This document shows, in pieces, positions 26,509-35,474 of a DNA stretch of 64,000 nt. This DNA comes from Arthrobacter sp. ISL-85 (GTDB taxonomy: Bacteria > Actinomycetota > Actinomycetes > Actinomycetales > Micrococcaceae): positions 62,001 to 126,000 of the forward strand of contig NZ_JAGGPQ010000009.1 of NCBI RefSeq assembly GCF_018613675.1, read 5' to 3'. The notes below the pieces were generated by a model. That model saw only the letters and a list, made by a program, of their open reading frames with translations. It did no database searches and was not told the DNA's origin. Position numbers and translations under genes: made by a program. Within the stretch, counting starts at the first letter, position 1. Every line of letters starts with the position of its first letter.

Positions 26509-26983
26509 CAAGAATTTCCTGTATATCTGCTGGTGATTCTGCCTGGGTGACCGACACGGTGCGCTGCTCGATTCCGTGGACGGGACTTCCTTCCCATGCC
26601 CGGACCTCGACGAGCACGCCGTCGGGCCTAATCGCAGGCACTACCTCATTCTGCTGCACCGAGGCATCCATCAGTCCGGCGACGCCACCCGGTGCCAGGG
26701 CGAGGATATGGTCGGCGACACCGCTGCCGCGTGGAACCAGTTCATCGGCACCGAGCGACCGCACCAGAACTTCGTCCTTCTTGGAGGAGTCGGCAATCAC
26801 ACGCAGGCCGGCGGCCTTGGCCAGCTGGACTGTATACCCGCCCAGTGCGCCGGCGGCGCCAGTGACGGCGATCGTCCCGCCGTGTTCGGCGCCGAGCGCT
26901 TCCAGCGCCACCTGGGCGGTCAATCCATTCATGGGAAGCGTGGCCGCTTCGGTAAGGCCCATTCCCGTCGGAACTTTCGCCAC
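26509..26983 (-). pseudogene. NADP-dependent (quinone) oxidoreductase fragment
   Basis: The minus-strand sequence MAKVPTGMGLTEAATLPMNG, then IAVTGAAGALGGYTVQLAK (nucleotide-binding GxxGxxG region) and GADELVPRG, is the central and C-terminal part of a medium-chain quinone oxidoreductase. The ~110-residue N-terminal catalytic half is missing beyond 26985. The 3' end runs into the CCCTTGA repeats, which replace the normal C-terminus. Confidence 0.75.
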
Positions 26984-26999
26984 CTCGCGTCGAGCAGCG

Positions 27000-27300
27000 T
27001 GCCGACGGCGCTGCCTTATGTCGGCCGGGCCGTGGCAGCTTGCCTCGGCGCGCGGTCCAGCGCCTAGATCGAGGGCTTCTCATCCATGCAGCACGATCTC
27101 TCCGGCGCTTCGGATGCAGGCCAACCACGCCAATGAGTTTTTCCTCAAACGTGGGTCATTGGAGAGCTCAAACGAGTCCACTAGATGCGGCCTCAGACCC
27201 TGGCGGCCCGGATCCGCTGCACCTGGGCCAGGGATACCCCAACCTTCGCGGCTATTATCCGCGCCGACCATTGCGTCGGGCCTCCGGCCTGGATTTGCGC
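27000..27300 (-). pseudogene. IS630-family transposase remnant
   Basis: Broken minus-strand frames give ATQWSARIIAAKVGVSLAQV, GLRPHLVDSFELSNDPRF and EEKLIGVVGL. These match the helix-turn-helix and the start of the DDE domain of actinobacterial IS630-type transposases (FKLSxDPxFxEKxxDVVGLY). Several indels and loss of the rest make it inactive. The remainder up to 27565 shows nothing further. Confidence 0.6.
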
Positions 27301-27565
27301 GTCAGGTCAACGATCTCGTCCGGTTCTTCCGGCTTCATACAGTTCTGAAACAGCTGGAGGTCTGCTGGAAGTTTCACCGGACATTCGGCATTGCCTGGTC
27401 TGCCGTCAGAGATAAGCCGGTAGGCTGCCCGCACGGCCGCACCTAAGACGGTCCCTTCGCCAGCTGTGCCTCTATCCCGTCAAAGGCTGGGCTGCTGTAA
27501 TGGAGCTGGCGGGGACAACCGCATCCCGGCCGAGGATGCCATAGGGAGAGTGATAGGAGGCCTGA

Positions 27566-27979
27566 ATGCTTGAACGAGCAGGAACACGCGCCTTTCGGTA
27601 CAACCTTCACGAGGGCTCGCCGCTGCAGATGCAGTGGCTTTTTTACGGCCAGTCCGAACTGCCTGTGGCAGTGCAGACCTGGGAACTGCCTCCCGGTGGC
27701 TTCGAGGGTATGCATTCACATGCTGAGCCTGGCCGCCCGCTGGAGGAAATATATGTAGTCACCGAGGGCACGGGTCAAATGACCGTCGAAGACGAAACCT
27801 ATTCGGTAACAGTCGGTGACGCCGTCCTGGCCAGGGAGGGAACCCGCCATGATCTGCGCAATACCGGCAAGGGACCGCTGAAGGTGCTTGTCATCTGGGG
27901 CGAACCCAAGCCGGCCGACTACTCCGACTTTGGGTCGGCCAAGATGGCACGGGCAGCACGAACCGAGCCCTCCCCCTGA
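27566..27979 (+). CDS. Cupin-domain protein
   Basis: The 137-residue single-domain cupin has motif 1 as GMHSHAEPGRPLEEIYVVTEG (metal-binding His pair and Glu) and motif 2 as VGDAVLAREGTRHDLRNTG. The start is supported by TAGGAGG 5 nt upstream. Likely a metal-binding enzyme or sensor of unknown substrate. It faces the broken FAH gene and may belong to the sugar-acid cluster functionally. Confidence 0.85.
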   Translation: MLERAGTRAFRYNLHEGSPLQMQWLFYGQSELPVAVQTWELPPGGFEGMHSHAEPGRPLEEIYVVTEGTGQMTVEDETYSVTVGDAVLAREGTRHDLRNTGKGPLKVLVIWGEPKPADYSDFGSAKMARAARTEPSP

Positions 27980-28009
27980 TTTGCCGACAGCGGCGCCGTA
28001 ACCCACAGG

Positions 28010-28552
28010 CAGCTTTGGCGAACACTTCGGGGTCGGGCAAGTCCGACTTCGAGGTACTGGGACCACATGCGCCCCGCAATACCTGCTTGGCTTGCTCTGC
28101 CTGCTCCGACCCTGGACGCACGGCATCCAGCCTGCCTCCCAGAACCTGCGCCACAGTTTTTTGGACTTCGGCGGCGCGACTGAAATCACCGCCACATCGT
28201 TCTTCGATGACACGCTCGATCATGCTCTCGACGAATGTGACTCCACAGGCCTTTATCACTTGAAGGTCAATGGGGGCCAGCAGGTGGGGACGGTCCCGGT
28301 CCGTCGCCAGTGAAGCTTCTACTATCCCTGCAAGGCCCCAACGCGGGGCGTCGGTTCTTTCGAAGATGAGTCCCGCCGGGTTCTCGTGGTCGATGAGTTC
28401 TGCGACGCTGCGGACCACGGGGCTCAGATCGAAAACCCCGTCACCTCGAACGCCGACTACCCTGGGGCCTGCGGAGAGCGGATCCGTCCGATGAGGATCG
28501 CGTCCTCCAAGTCGGCCGGCTGGATTTGCGGTGGTGGTGCCGTGCTGGTCAT
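28010..28552 (-). pseudogene. Fumarylacetoacetate hydrolase-family protein, frameshifted and truncated
   Basis: From ATG 28552 the protein begins MTSTAPPPQIQPADLEDAIL, shifts frame near 28470 into RVVGVRGDGVFDLSPVVRSV, continues through ACGVTFVESMIERVIEER, and shifts again around 28090 (WSQYLEVGL and DPEVFAKA in different frames). The C-terminal half with the metal site is missing. It was the last gene of the sugar-acid operon, probably a 2-keto-3-deoxy-sugar-acid dehydratase or hydrolase. Confidence 0.78.
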
Positions 28553-28598
28553 TCGTTGTTCTCTCATTCAGTATTTGGAAGCTGCCGATCGCTGCCGC

Positions 28599-29855
28599 TC
28601 ACACGGAGGCGGTTGTGACAGCTGTTGGGGCACCGTGTCGCGCGAACGTTACAGCCGCCCCCGTCGCTTCGATGAGTGGCGAGTGCTCCAGGTTGAAGTA
28701 GGAGCGGGCGTCAGGCGGGCGGATGTCGGCGACGGCGTCGCTGAAGATCCGCATCGGGTGTGGGGTGTAGGGGTGCTCGGCTATTGCTTCGAAGTCGAGC
28801 TCGATGCCCAAACCGACCGCTTCGGGGATGAGGACGTCGCCCTCCGCGGTGAGTTGGAGGCGTTCACTGGAGATCTCGCTTCGCCAGGGCACGTCGGTGG
28901 CCATGATCTCCAGATAGCGGAAATTGGGAAGGGTCGCGCCCAGTTGCAGGGTTGCTGCGGTACTGAGCGGTCCGCTCGGGTTGTGCGGCGCGAACGGGAC
29001 GTAGTGGGCCGCGGCGAGGGTGGAGATGAACTGCAGTTCCAGCAGGCCGCCGGCGTGGGTGACATCCGGCTGGATGTAGTCCACGGCATTCCGTGCCAGG
29101 ACGGGGACGAAGGTGTTCCGTCCGAACCAGCGTTCCCCGGCAGCGATCGGCACGGGGGATTTGGAGCGGATCTCCGCGAGGGCGTCAATCCCGTCCGGCG
29201 GGCACGGCTCCTCGAAGAACACCGGCTGGAACTGCTCAAGTTCGCGCGCCACCCGGATGGCTGTGGGGACGTCGAACCGGCCGTGGCCTTCGATGAACAG
29301 TTCGATATCGTCCCCGACTGCCTCGCGCACGGCGGCGACCGGCTCGAGCATGCGCCGCAGGTCCCGTGGTTCGAGGGTGAGGTCGGCGGCTTCGAACGGG
29401 TCCCATTTGAGTCCGCGGAAGCCTTGGGCAACAGTCTGCACGGCGGCGTCGGCAAAGTCTTCAGCCGATGTGGCTCCGGAGAACCAGCCGTTGGCGTACG
29501 CGCGGACCCGGTCCCGGACCTGGCCACCGAGCATGCGGTGCACGGGCACGCCCAAGGCACGGGCCGAGACGTCCCACATCGCCATTTCCAGGGCACTCAG
29601 AGCGGTCATGGACACCGGACCACCGCGCCAGTAGGCGTCACGGTTGAGCTCGTAGATCGTCTGGGTTATCCGCGTGGGGTCCTTGCCGCGGACGGCTTCG
29701 GCGAGCACGGCGACGGCGCCCCGGACCGCGTGCTCCTGGCCTTCCAGGGTTGCCTCCGCAACACCAGTGAGACCCTCATCAGTACTCAGCCGGACGAAGA
29801 TGAGGTTCGTGCGGTAGAAATCAACGACAACAGTGTCCAGATTGGTGATTCTCAT
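28599..29855 (-). CDS. Mandelate racemase/muconate lactonizing-family dehydratase (galactonate dehydratase-like)
   Basis: The 418-residue enolase-superfamily enzyme has the capping domain (VVDFYRTNLIFVRLSTDEGL) and the barrel residues of sugar-acid dehydratases: GFRGLKWDPF (Lys), FIEGHGRFD (Glu/His), FFEEPCPPD (Glu), IAAGERWFGR (Glu), IQPDVTHAGG (Asp) and APHNPSGPLS (His). The HGR and GER motifs are typical of D-galactonate dehydratase relatives. It should dehydrate a sugar acid to a 2-keto-3-deoxy acid. The adjoining importer and FCD regulator agree. The exact sugar acid is unknown. Confidence 0.82.
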   Translation of the reverse strand: MRITNLDTVVVDFYRTNLIFVRLSTDEGLTGVAEATLEGQEHAVRGAVAVLAEAVRGKDPTRITQTIYELNRDAYWRGGPVSMTALSALEMAMWDVSARALGVPVHRMLGGQVRDRVRAYANGWFSGATSAEDFADAAVQTVAQGFRGLKWDPFEAADLTLEPRDLRRMLEPVAAVREAVGDDIELFIEGHGRFDVPTAIRVARELEQFQPVFFEEPCPPDGIDALAEIRSKSPVPIAAGERWFGRNTFVPVLARNAVDYIQPDVTHAGGLLELQFISTLAAAHYVPFAPHNPSGPLSTAATLQLGATLPNFRYLEIMATDVPWRSEISSERLQLTAEGDVLIPEAVGLGIELDFEAIAEHPYTPHPMRIFSDAVADIRPPDARSYFNLEHSPLIEATGAAVTFARHGAPTAVTTASV

Positions 29856-29865
29856 GTTTTTGGGG

Positions 29866-30702
29866 TCATCCTTTTACGGCGCCTGCGGTCATACCGCTGA
29901 CGACATATCGTTGTGCGAACAGGTAGAAGACGACCGCCGGCAGGGTGAAGAGCAGACCGACGGCCATGATGCTTTGAATGGAAGTGTCCTGCTCGCCGAT
30001 GAAGCCGGCGACACCCACCGAGGCGGGCTGCAGGGATTTATCGAACACGAAGGTTACCGCGAAGACGTATTCGTTCCAGGCGCTGAAGAAGGCGATGACT
30101 GCGGCGGCGGCGATGGCTGGTGCTATCAGCGGCAGGATGATGCGGGCGAGGACGGTGGGAGGTCGGCCACCGTCAACACGCGCCGCCTCGTCAAGTTCCC
30201 GCGGAACGCCGTCGATGGCTCCCTTGAGGATCAGCGCGACCACTGGCAGTGCGAATGCGGTGTCGGCCAGAATCAGCCCGTGCAGGGAGTTCAGCAGGTC
30301 GAACCGGCGGAATACGGCGAACAGCGGAACCACCAGCAGCGCCTCTGGAAGCATCTGTGTGAACAGCAGTGCCAATCCGACAGCGGCCTTGCCGCGGAAG
30401 GCGAACCTCGAGAGGGCATAGCCAAGCGGGATGCCCAGTCCGATGGACAGGGCCGTTGTTCCACCGGCAACTATCACGCTGTTGAGCAGCCAACGGGCTA
30501 CCCGGCCGTCCGCCAGGGCGTCGCCGAAGATACCGAACCGGGAGAAATCCGGGAGCAGGTTGACTGATGTTGACCGGAAGAGCTCCTCATCGGGGGCAAG
30601 CGCGGTCACAAACATCCAGTAAACGGGAAAGATGGCGAGCCCAAGGACGACCAAGACTGCGAGGGCCCGGGCTGTTACTCCGAAGCGTATCTGACGCATC
30701 AC
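29866..30702 (-). CDS. Carbohydrate ABC transporter permease (MalG-type)
   Basis: The 278-residue protein has six predicted membrane segments and the coupling motif for the ATPase, ELDEAARVDGG...ILPLIAPAI. It overlaps the upstream permease gene by 4 nt (ATGA) and precedes the dehydratase gene by 10 nt. Together with the next two genes it forms an importer of the CUT1 type. No ATPase gene is present, so a shared ATPase (MsmX/MsiK type) is likely used. Confidence 0.9.
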   Translation of the reverse strand: MMRQIRFGVTARALAVLVVLGLAIFPVYWMFVTALAPDEELFRSTSVNLLPDFSRFGIFGDALADGRVARWLLNSVIVAGGTTALSIGLGIPLGYALSRFAFRGKAAVGLALLFTQMLPEALLVVPLFAVFRRFDLLNSLHGLILADTAFALPVVALILKGAIDGVPRELDEAARVDGGRPPTVLARIILPLIAPAIAAAAVIAFFSAWNEYVFAVTFVFDKSLQPASVGVAGFIGEQDTSIQSIMAVGLLFTLPAVVFYLFAQRYVVSGMTAGAVKG

Positions 30703-31685
30703 GCCTCCTTTGCCGCCGCGCGGGCGACCAGTCGAGCCCCGATGATGACTATCAGGGAGATGACGATCCCCACCATGCCGACGGCCGCGGCCGTCCCCAA
30801 CTGCTTGGACTCAAACGCCTGGGCATAAAGATCGATGACAAGGGTGCGCGTAGAGCCCAACGGGCCGCCCCGGGTCATCAGCCAGATCAACTCGAAACGA
30901 CGCAAAGACCAAATAGTCATGAGCACGGCGACTAAACCGATTGTTGGCTTCAGGACCTGCCAGGTCACTACGCGGAAGGTCATCCAGCGCCCGGCGCCGT
31001 CGACTTGGGCTGCTTCTACCAGCTCCTGCGGAACTCCCTGCAGAGCCGAAAGGAGGACGACCGAGACGAATGGCACCAATTGCCAAATCGTGGTGGCGAG
31101 GACCGCCGCCAGGGCAAGTCGGGGGTTGTCCAGGACACCGTTTGGGCCCGGGTCGATACCGACCGCGCGCAGCGTCCGCGTGAGGATGCCGAACTGCGGA
31201 TTAAACATCCATGTCGCAATGAGCGCGACGGCGATTCCAGGGGCTGCCCACGGCACCGTCACCAGCGAACGCGCCACCGCGCGTCCCGGGAACCGGCCGT
31301 TCAGGAGCAGGGCGACCAGCAGACCTAAACCCACGGAACCGACAACGCACGCTGTGACATAGACCAGCGTGGTGAGCAGGGTCTGGCGGAAGGCAGGGTT
31401 TGCCATGACGGCCTGAAAGTTCGCGGCCCCGACCCAGACATTGAAGTTCGGGTTGAGCAGGGTCGTCTTCGTGAAGCTGAGCCACACCTCCTGAAGGAGC
31501 GGGACTAACTGGAAGATGACGAGGTAGAGAACGGCCGGGGCAAGAAAGAGATACGGGGTCCACGGACTGCCCGCGGCACGCCGCCGGCGCCGCTGGGGCA
31601 GCGGGCTGCTGGGGATTGAGACGGATTCCCCGGCCGGGCCAGGGGACCGCGCCAAAAGGCGAGGTCCCCTGCTTTGGTCAGTCAC
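30699..31685 (-). CDS. Carbohydrate ABC transporter permease (MalF-type)
   Basis: The 328-residue protein has a cytoplasmic N-terminal tail with RRRRRAAG, six membrane helices (first: YLFLAPAVLYLVIFQLVPLL) and the EAA loop ELVEAAQVDGAGRWMTFRVV. It is coupled by 4-nt overlaps to both neighbours, showing one translated operon with the solute-binding protein upstream. Confidence 0.9.
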   Translation of the reverse strand: MTDQSRGPRLLARSPGPAGESVSIPSSPLPQRRRRRAAGSPWTPYLFLAPAVLYLVIFQLVPLLQEVWLSFTKTTLLNPNFNVWVGAANFQAVMANPAFRQTLLTTLVYVTACVVGSVGLGLLVALLLNGRFPGRAVARSLVTVPWAAPGIAVALIATWMFNPQFGILTRTLRAVGIDPGPNGVLDNPRLALAAVLATTIWQLVPFVSVVLLSALQGVPQELVEAAQVDGAGRWMTFRVVTWQVLKPTIGLVAVLMTIWSLRRFELIWLMTRGGPLGSTRTLVIDLYAQAFESKQLGTAAAVGMVGIVISLIVIIGARLVARAAAKEA

Positions 31686-32956
31686 TGTCCTACCAGTTTC
31701 TCGGCCTGCTTCTGGGCTTTGGCCATCGCTGTCGCCATGTCCTGCTGGCCTTGGAGGGCGGCAAGGACTTCGGTGACCACAATGTGTCGGATGTCTGCCG
31801 TCTGCGGACCGAAACCGTTAACAATCTGCGGGACGCCGGAGTCGGTCAGTTCGTCGAGTGCGGGAAGGAACGGGAACTTCTTGAGGCTCTCGGCGCTGCG
31901 CTCTGTTGGGGACGCAACACTGCTGGCACCGAGAACTCCTTGCAGCTTGACCTGCTGAGCGGGCTGGAGGAGCCAGTTCATGAAATCAAGCGCCGCGTCC
32001 TTGTGCTTGCTGTTCGCGTTGACAACCATCGGCGCCAGCAACGTGCCCTGTTTCTTCTCGGGGAACGGGATGCGAGACACGCTGAAATTTAGGTTGGCAT
32101 TGGCGGAACTGGTAGCAGTGACGTAACCGCCGTTATTGAGTTCCATCCCGACCTTGCCGTTGGCGAACATCTTGCGGAAGGTCGCTGCGTCGGCACCCTT
32201 CGGAATGACGTTCGCGTCGTAGAGCTGCTGGTAGGCCTTCAAGCCCTCGATCACCTTAGGAGAATCCAGCGTCAGCTTCTTGCCGTCGGACCAGTCGCCT
32301 CCGAAACCAAGCACGTAATTGAAGATGTCCTGCCAAACACCCGCCTCTTCCGCCTGGGTCTGACGGAACGCAAGGCCATAGACATCGCCCTTGGTGGTGT
32401 TCTTGGCCGTCTGGACAAACTCGTCGAAGGTTTTAGGCGGATTGGGGACAAGGTCCTTGTTGTAAAACATGGCGTAGTTCGCGTTCTCGAACACAACGCC
32501 GTAACGGTGCCCGTCCACGGACAGGTACTTATCAGGGCCGGGAATGAGCTTCAGCTTTGCCGCGTCAATCTTGTCATCGAGAGGTTCCAGCAGACCCGAG
32601 GACGATGCAGTGGCGAACTCCGGCATGTCAAAACGAACGAGATCCGGTCCTTCACCGCCGCCCATCTGGGTCAGTACCGTTTGGCCGAAGGTCGGGTACG
32701 GCACTGCTGCCGGCTGAACGGTGACAACTTTTTGGCTCGCATTGTATTCGTCAATCAGCTTCTGCAGCCCGGGCCCGCGACCTGGATCCCCGAGTGTGGA
32801 AGCGGCGAAAGTTATCGTGGCCGGCTGCGGCCCAGCCGAAGAGTTACCGGACGAGGCAGACGGACCCGACGAGCAAGCCGCGAGCACGGTCACACCAACG
32901 GCAATGGCGGCAAGAACTGAGATGGACCTCCCCCGGCGGGGTGGACGTAATGACAT
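31682..32956 (-). CDS. Sugar ABC transporter solute-binding lipoprotein
   Basis: ATG 32956 with GAAGGAG upstream starts a lipoprotein signal (SISVLAAIAVGVTVLAACSS; lipobox LAAC, Cys about residue 28). The mature part is a family-1 extracellular solute-binding protein: GDPGRGPGLQKLIDEYNASQ, VRFDMPEFA, YAMFYNKDLVPNPPKTFDEF and GKVGMELNNGGY. It is the first gene of the operon and faces the FCD regulator across a short AT-rich operator region. Confidence 0.92.
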   Translation of the reverse strand: MSLRPPRRGRSISVLAAIAVGVTVLAACSSGPSASSGNSSAGPQPATITFAASTLGDPGRGPGLQKLIDEYNASQKVVTVQPAAVPYPTFGQTVLTQMGGGEGPDLVRFDMPEFATASSSGLLEPLDDKIDAAKLKLIPGPDKYLSVDGHRYGVVFENANYAMFYNKDLVPNPPKTFDEFVQTAKNTTKGDVYGLAFRQTQAEEAGVWQDIFNYVLGFGGDWSDGKKLTLDSPKVIEGLKAYQQLYDANVIPKGADAATFRKMFANGKVGMELNNGGYVTATSSANANLNFSVSRIPFPEKKQGTLLAPMVVNANSKHKDAALDFMNWLLQPAQQVKLQGVLGASSVASPTERSAESLKKFPFLPALDELTDSGVPQIVNGFGPQTADIRHIVVTEVLAALQGQQDMATAMAKAQKQAEKLVGQ

Positions 32957-33013
32957 TGCTACTCCTTCGTAAGCGGCTGCGCGGTACCAGGGACGGGAAC
33001 CCCTAAACATGTA

Positions 33014-33024
33014 TATTACTAATA
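33014..33024. promoter_or_regulatory. Likely operator of the FCD-GntR regulator
   Basis: TATTACTAATA is an 11-bp odd palindrome (TATTA-C-TAATA) in an AT-rich patch between the divergent binding-protein and regulator genes (start codons at 32956 and 33070). Such short AT dyads are typical FCD/FadR-type sites. Confidence 0.5.
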
Positions 33025-33069
33025 ATAGGTATAAAGGCAATAGTTCTTCTTCCGGGTAAGGTTGTCACT

Positions 33070-33795
33070 ATGACCAACCTCCACTCCGGGCTCGTAGATA
33101 TGCTCGGGCTCCGCATCGTCAGGGGCGAGTACCCGCCGGGGACCCGCATCGACGTGGACTCCCTGGAACCCGAGTTTGGAGTGAGCAAGACCGCCATCCG
33201 CGAGGCACTGCGCGTCATCCGGGAAAAGGGACTCATTGATTCCTGGCCGAAGCGGGGCACCATCGTCAACCACCGGGATGCATGGAAGTTGCTCGACGGC
33301 GACGTCATCAGGTGGCGGCGCTCGGCACGTCGGGACGATGACCGTCTCTTGGCGGAGCTTTCACAGCTACGGGACATGATTGAGCCCGCCGCTGCGAGAC
33401 TGGCGGCTCAGTATCGGGAGCCAGCGGACATCCAGGCGTTGAAGCGGTCGTTCGCGGAGTTCGAAACTGCGGGACGTGACGTCGAACGGCTGGCCGCAGC
33501 AGACCAGGACTTTCACCTCCACCTGCTGCGGGCTACGCACAACGAACTGATGATGCGCCTGGACGTCGTCATCGTTCACGCTCTCAACGCCCGCAACCGA
33601 ATCCAGCACCACCCGGGAGCTGACTGGCTCGACCCTGTCCCCGACCATCGACGCGTCCTTGACGCAGTCGAAGCAGGCGATCCGCAGGCGGCAGAGGCAG
33701 CCATGAAATTCGCAATCAGGGAATCCGACGTGGACCTCAGCGGCGGAGAACCGGCATTCACGGCTCCAGCCACAGACACCAGCATCAACACCTAG
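33070..33795 (+). CDS. FadR-type GntR regulator (FCD domain)
   Basis: Residues 1-70 form the winged helix (LRIVRGEYPPGTRIDVDSL and GVSKTAIREALRVIREKGLI). The rest is an all-helical FCD ligand domain: LSQLRDMIEPAAARLAA, DQDFHLHLLRATHNELM and DHRRVLDAVEAGDPQAAEAAM. The histidines and aspartate that bind metal and carboxylate ligands are present, fitting a DgoR-like sensor of a sugar acid. It is divergent from the ABC/dehydratase operon and probably represses it. Confidence 0.88.
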   Translation: MTNLHSGLVDMLGLRIVRGEYPPGTRIDVDSLEPEFGVSKTAIREALRVIREKGLIDSWPKRGTIVNHRDAWKLLDGDVIRWRRSARRDDDRLLAELSQLRDMIEPAAARLAAQYREPADIQALKRSFAEFETAGRDVERLAAADQDFHLHLLRATHNELMMRLDVVIVHALNARNRIQHHPGADWLDPVPDHRRVLDAVEAGDPQAAEAAMKFAIRESDVDLSGGEPAFTAPATDTSINT

Positions 33796-33899
33796 AGGCC
33801 GCCCCGCCCGGAAGAACCCGAACTGGCGCTACTGGATCATCCAGAAACGCAGGAGCCGGAGCATGAAGGATTTTGACGACGCGCAAAGGGAGAAAAACA

Positions 33900-34874
33900 G
33901 TGCTACGAATAGGCATTCTGGGTGCGGCGGGTATCGCGCCCACGGCGGTCATCCGGCCCGCCGCCCGGCGCACCGACGTCGAGGTCGTGGCGGTAGCCTC
34001 CCGCCGAACAGAGTCTGCCCGCCAGTTCGCAGAGCGCCACCGGATTGACCGCTTCTACGGGGATTACTCGGAGTTGCTGGCCGACACCGGGGTTGACTTG
34101 GTCTACAACGCCCTTCCACCCTCCGAACATGCCAAGTGGTCGATCGCCGCCCTCGAAGCCGGCAAGCACGTGCTCTGCGAGAAACCCTTCGCGATGAACG
34201 CCAACGAGGCTGCCCAAATGCTTGAAGCCGCGCAATCGACAGGCAACCGCCTGATCGAAGCCTTCCACGACCGGTACCACCCCCTCAGCGCCGAACTCGA
34301 CGCCATCAAGGCCTCCGGCGTCCTCGGGGAGATCAAGACGCTGCGCGGAGACTTTTCCACCTCAAATCCGTTCGACCCCACATCGCTGCGGCACGACCCA
34401 CGCTTGGGGGGCGGGTCACTGATGGACCTCGGCTGCTACCCCATTCACTGGGTACGCGCCTTCATGGACGAAGAACCAACCGTCGTCCGGGCCACCGCAA
34501 CCCTCAATCCCCTCGGCGCGGACCTCAGCGTCACGGCCAACCTCCAGTTCCCCTCAGGAACACAAGCCCTCATCACATCAGCAATGCTCGAACAGCCCCA
34601 GCACCTGAACTCCTCCCTCGAAGTGACCGGTACCGAAGGGAAGTTGGTCGTAAACAACATGGTGTTCCCCTCCAGGGGCCACTCCATCACCCAGACCAAT
34701 AACGGGCTGGACCGCAGCTGGACCGTGCGAGGCCTTGAAACCTACGACCACCAACTCGAAGCCATCATCCACGCTCTTCAGTCAGGCCACGAGCTACCCA
34801 CCGAGGGCCGCGACAGCCTCGCCAACATGAAGATCATCGACGGAATCTACGCCGCCGCAGGACTCAGCCGCTGA
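33900..34874 (+). CDS. Gfo/Idh/MocA-family NAD(P)-dependent dehydrogenase
   Basis: Start GTG 33900 is chosen because GGGAG lies upstream and the Rossmann fold begins at once (LRIGILGAAGIAPTAVI). EKPFAMNANEAAQM contains the catalytic EKP motif. The C-terminal part (GGGSLMDLGCYPIHWVRAFM) carries the conserved D-x-G-x-Y-x-I/x-x-x-R pattern. The 324-residue length is usual. It lies downstream of the regulator on the same strand and may oxidise a sugar that feeds the dehydratase. Confidence 0.9.
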   Translation: MLRIGILGAAGIAPTAVIRPAARRTDVEVVAVASRRTESARQFAERHRIDRFYGDYSELLADTGVDLVYNALPPSEHAKWSIAALEAGKHVLCEKPFAMNANEAAQMLEAAQSTGNRLIEAFHDRYHPLSAELDAIKASGVLGEIKTLRGDFSTSNPFDPTSLRHDPRLGGGSLMDLGCYPIHWVRAFMDEEPTVVRATATLNPLGADLSVTANLQFPSGTQALITSAMLEQPQHLNSSLEVTGTEGKLVVNNMVFPSRGHSITQTNNGLDRSWTVRGLETYDHQLEAIIHALQSGHELPTEGRDSLANMKIIDGIYAAAGLSR

Positions 34875-34875
34875 A

Positions 34876-35154
34876 GTGAAATTGACGCCCAACTGCTCGC
34901 CGCCTGACGTGATCACCCGGGCGGCGCGGCACTTGTTGGTGCGCTGGCGCTACGGCTGCCCGTTAAGGATTTTCGCCAGTCTCGGGCTGGTGGCATGGAT
35001 CCTCGGGCAGGTGCTCTGGCTCCAGGTCTTCCACCCGGTGATGCGCCCGCTCGTGCGGAGCATCGGGATCGCCATCGCCGTCCTGGGCTGGTTGCTTCCG
35101 AGTGAAGAGGGCAGCCGCAGACAGGGACGCCCTGCCGGCCGTGTCCCTGCGTGA
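34876..35154 (+). CDS. Small putative membrane protein
   Basis: GTG 34876 lies one base after the preceding stop. The 92-residue product has two possible membrane segments (PLRIFASLGLVAWILGQVLW and SIGIAIAVLGWLLP) and basic termini. No family was recognised and the ribosome site is poor, so it may be chance coding in GC-rich DNA. Confidence 0.35.
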   Translation: MKLTPNCSPPDVITRAARHLLVRWRYGCPLRIFASLGLVAWILGQVLWLQVFHPVMRPLVRSIGIAIAVLGWLLPSEEGSRRQGRPAGRVPA

Positions 35155-35474
35155 GCATCGAGCCACTCCAGGACCTACTTGGACAAACCTGGCCCGGGCA
35201 GCATCTTGCAGCTCGACGTCCTGTTGGGTGGCACTCTTCTGCGGGCCGAAAACCTTCGCTGTGCCTTGAAGACCCACCATGATCATCAATCAATCGCAAC
35301 GGCTCGGCGCCTCACCGCTTTTACCTCCGCGAGTGGGCCCGTCGGCCTCGTCACCAAATGAGAGAAAGCCGTAGTGCTCAGCACCACGAGCAACTCACCA
35401 CACGAGAATTACGGTCGGCGATACAGTTTTGGGCGCAGGAATGATGCGAGCAACCAGCCCCTACGTCCAATCTG
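35155..35474. other. Stretch without supported genes
   Basis: Open frames exist on both strands, but none has a start signal or family motif. Confidence 0.3.

Noticed and set aside
28386..29900. Plus-strand frame of 504 codons opposite the dehydratase gene
   Set aside because: The minus strand encodes a complete enolase-superfamily enzyme with all catalytic motifs in an operon.
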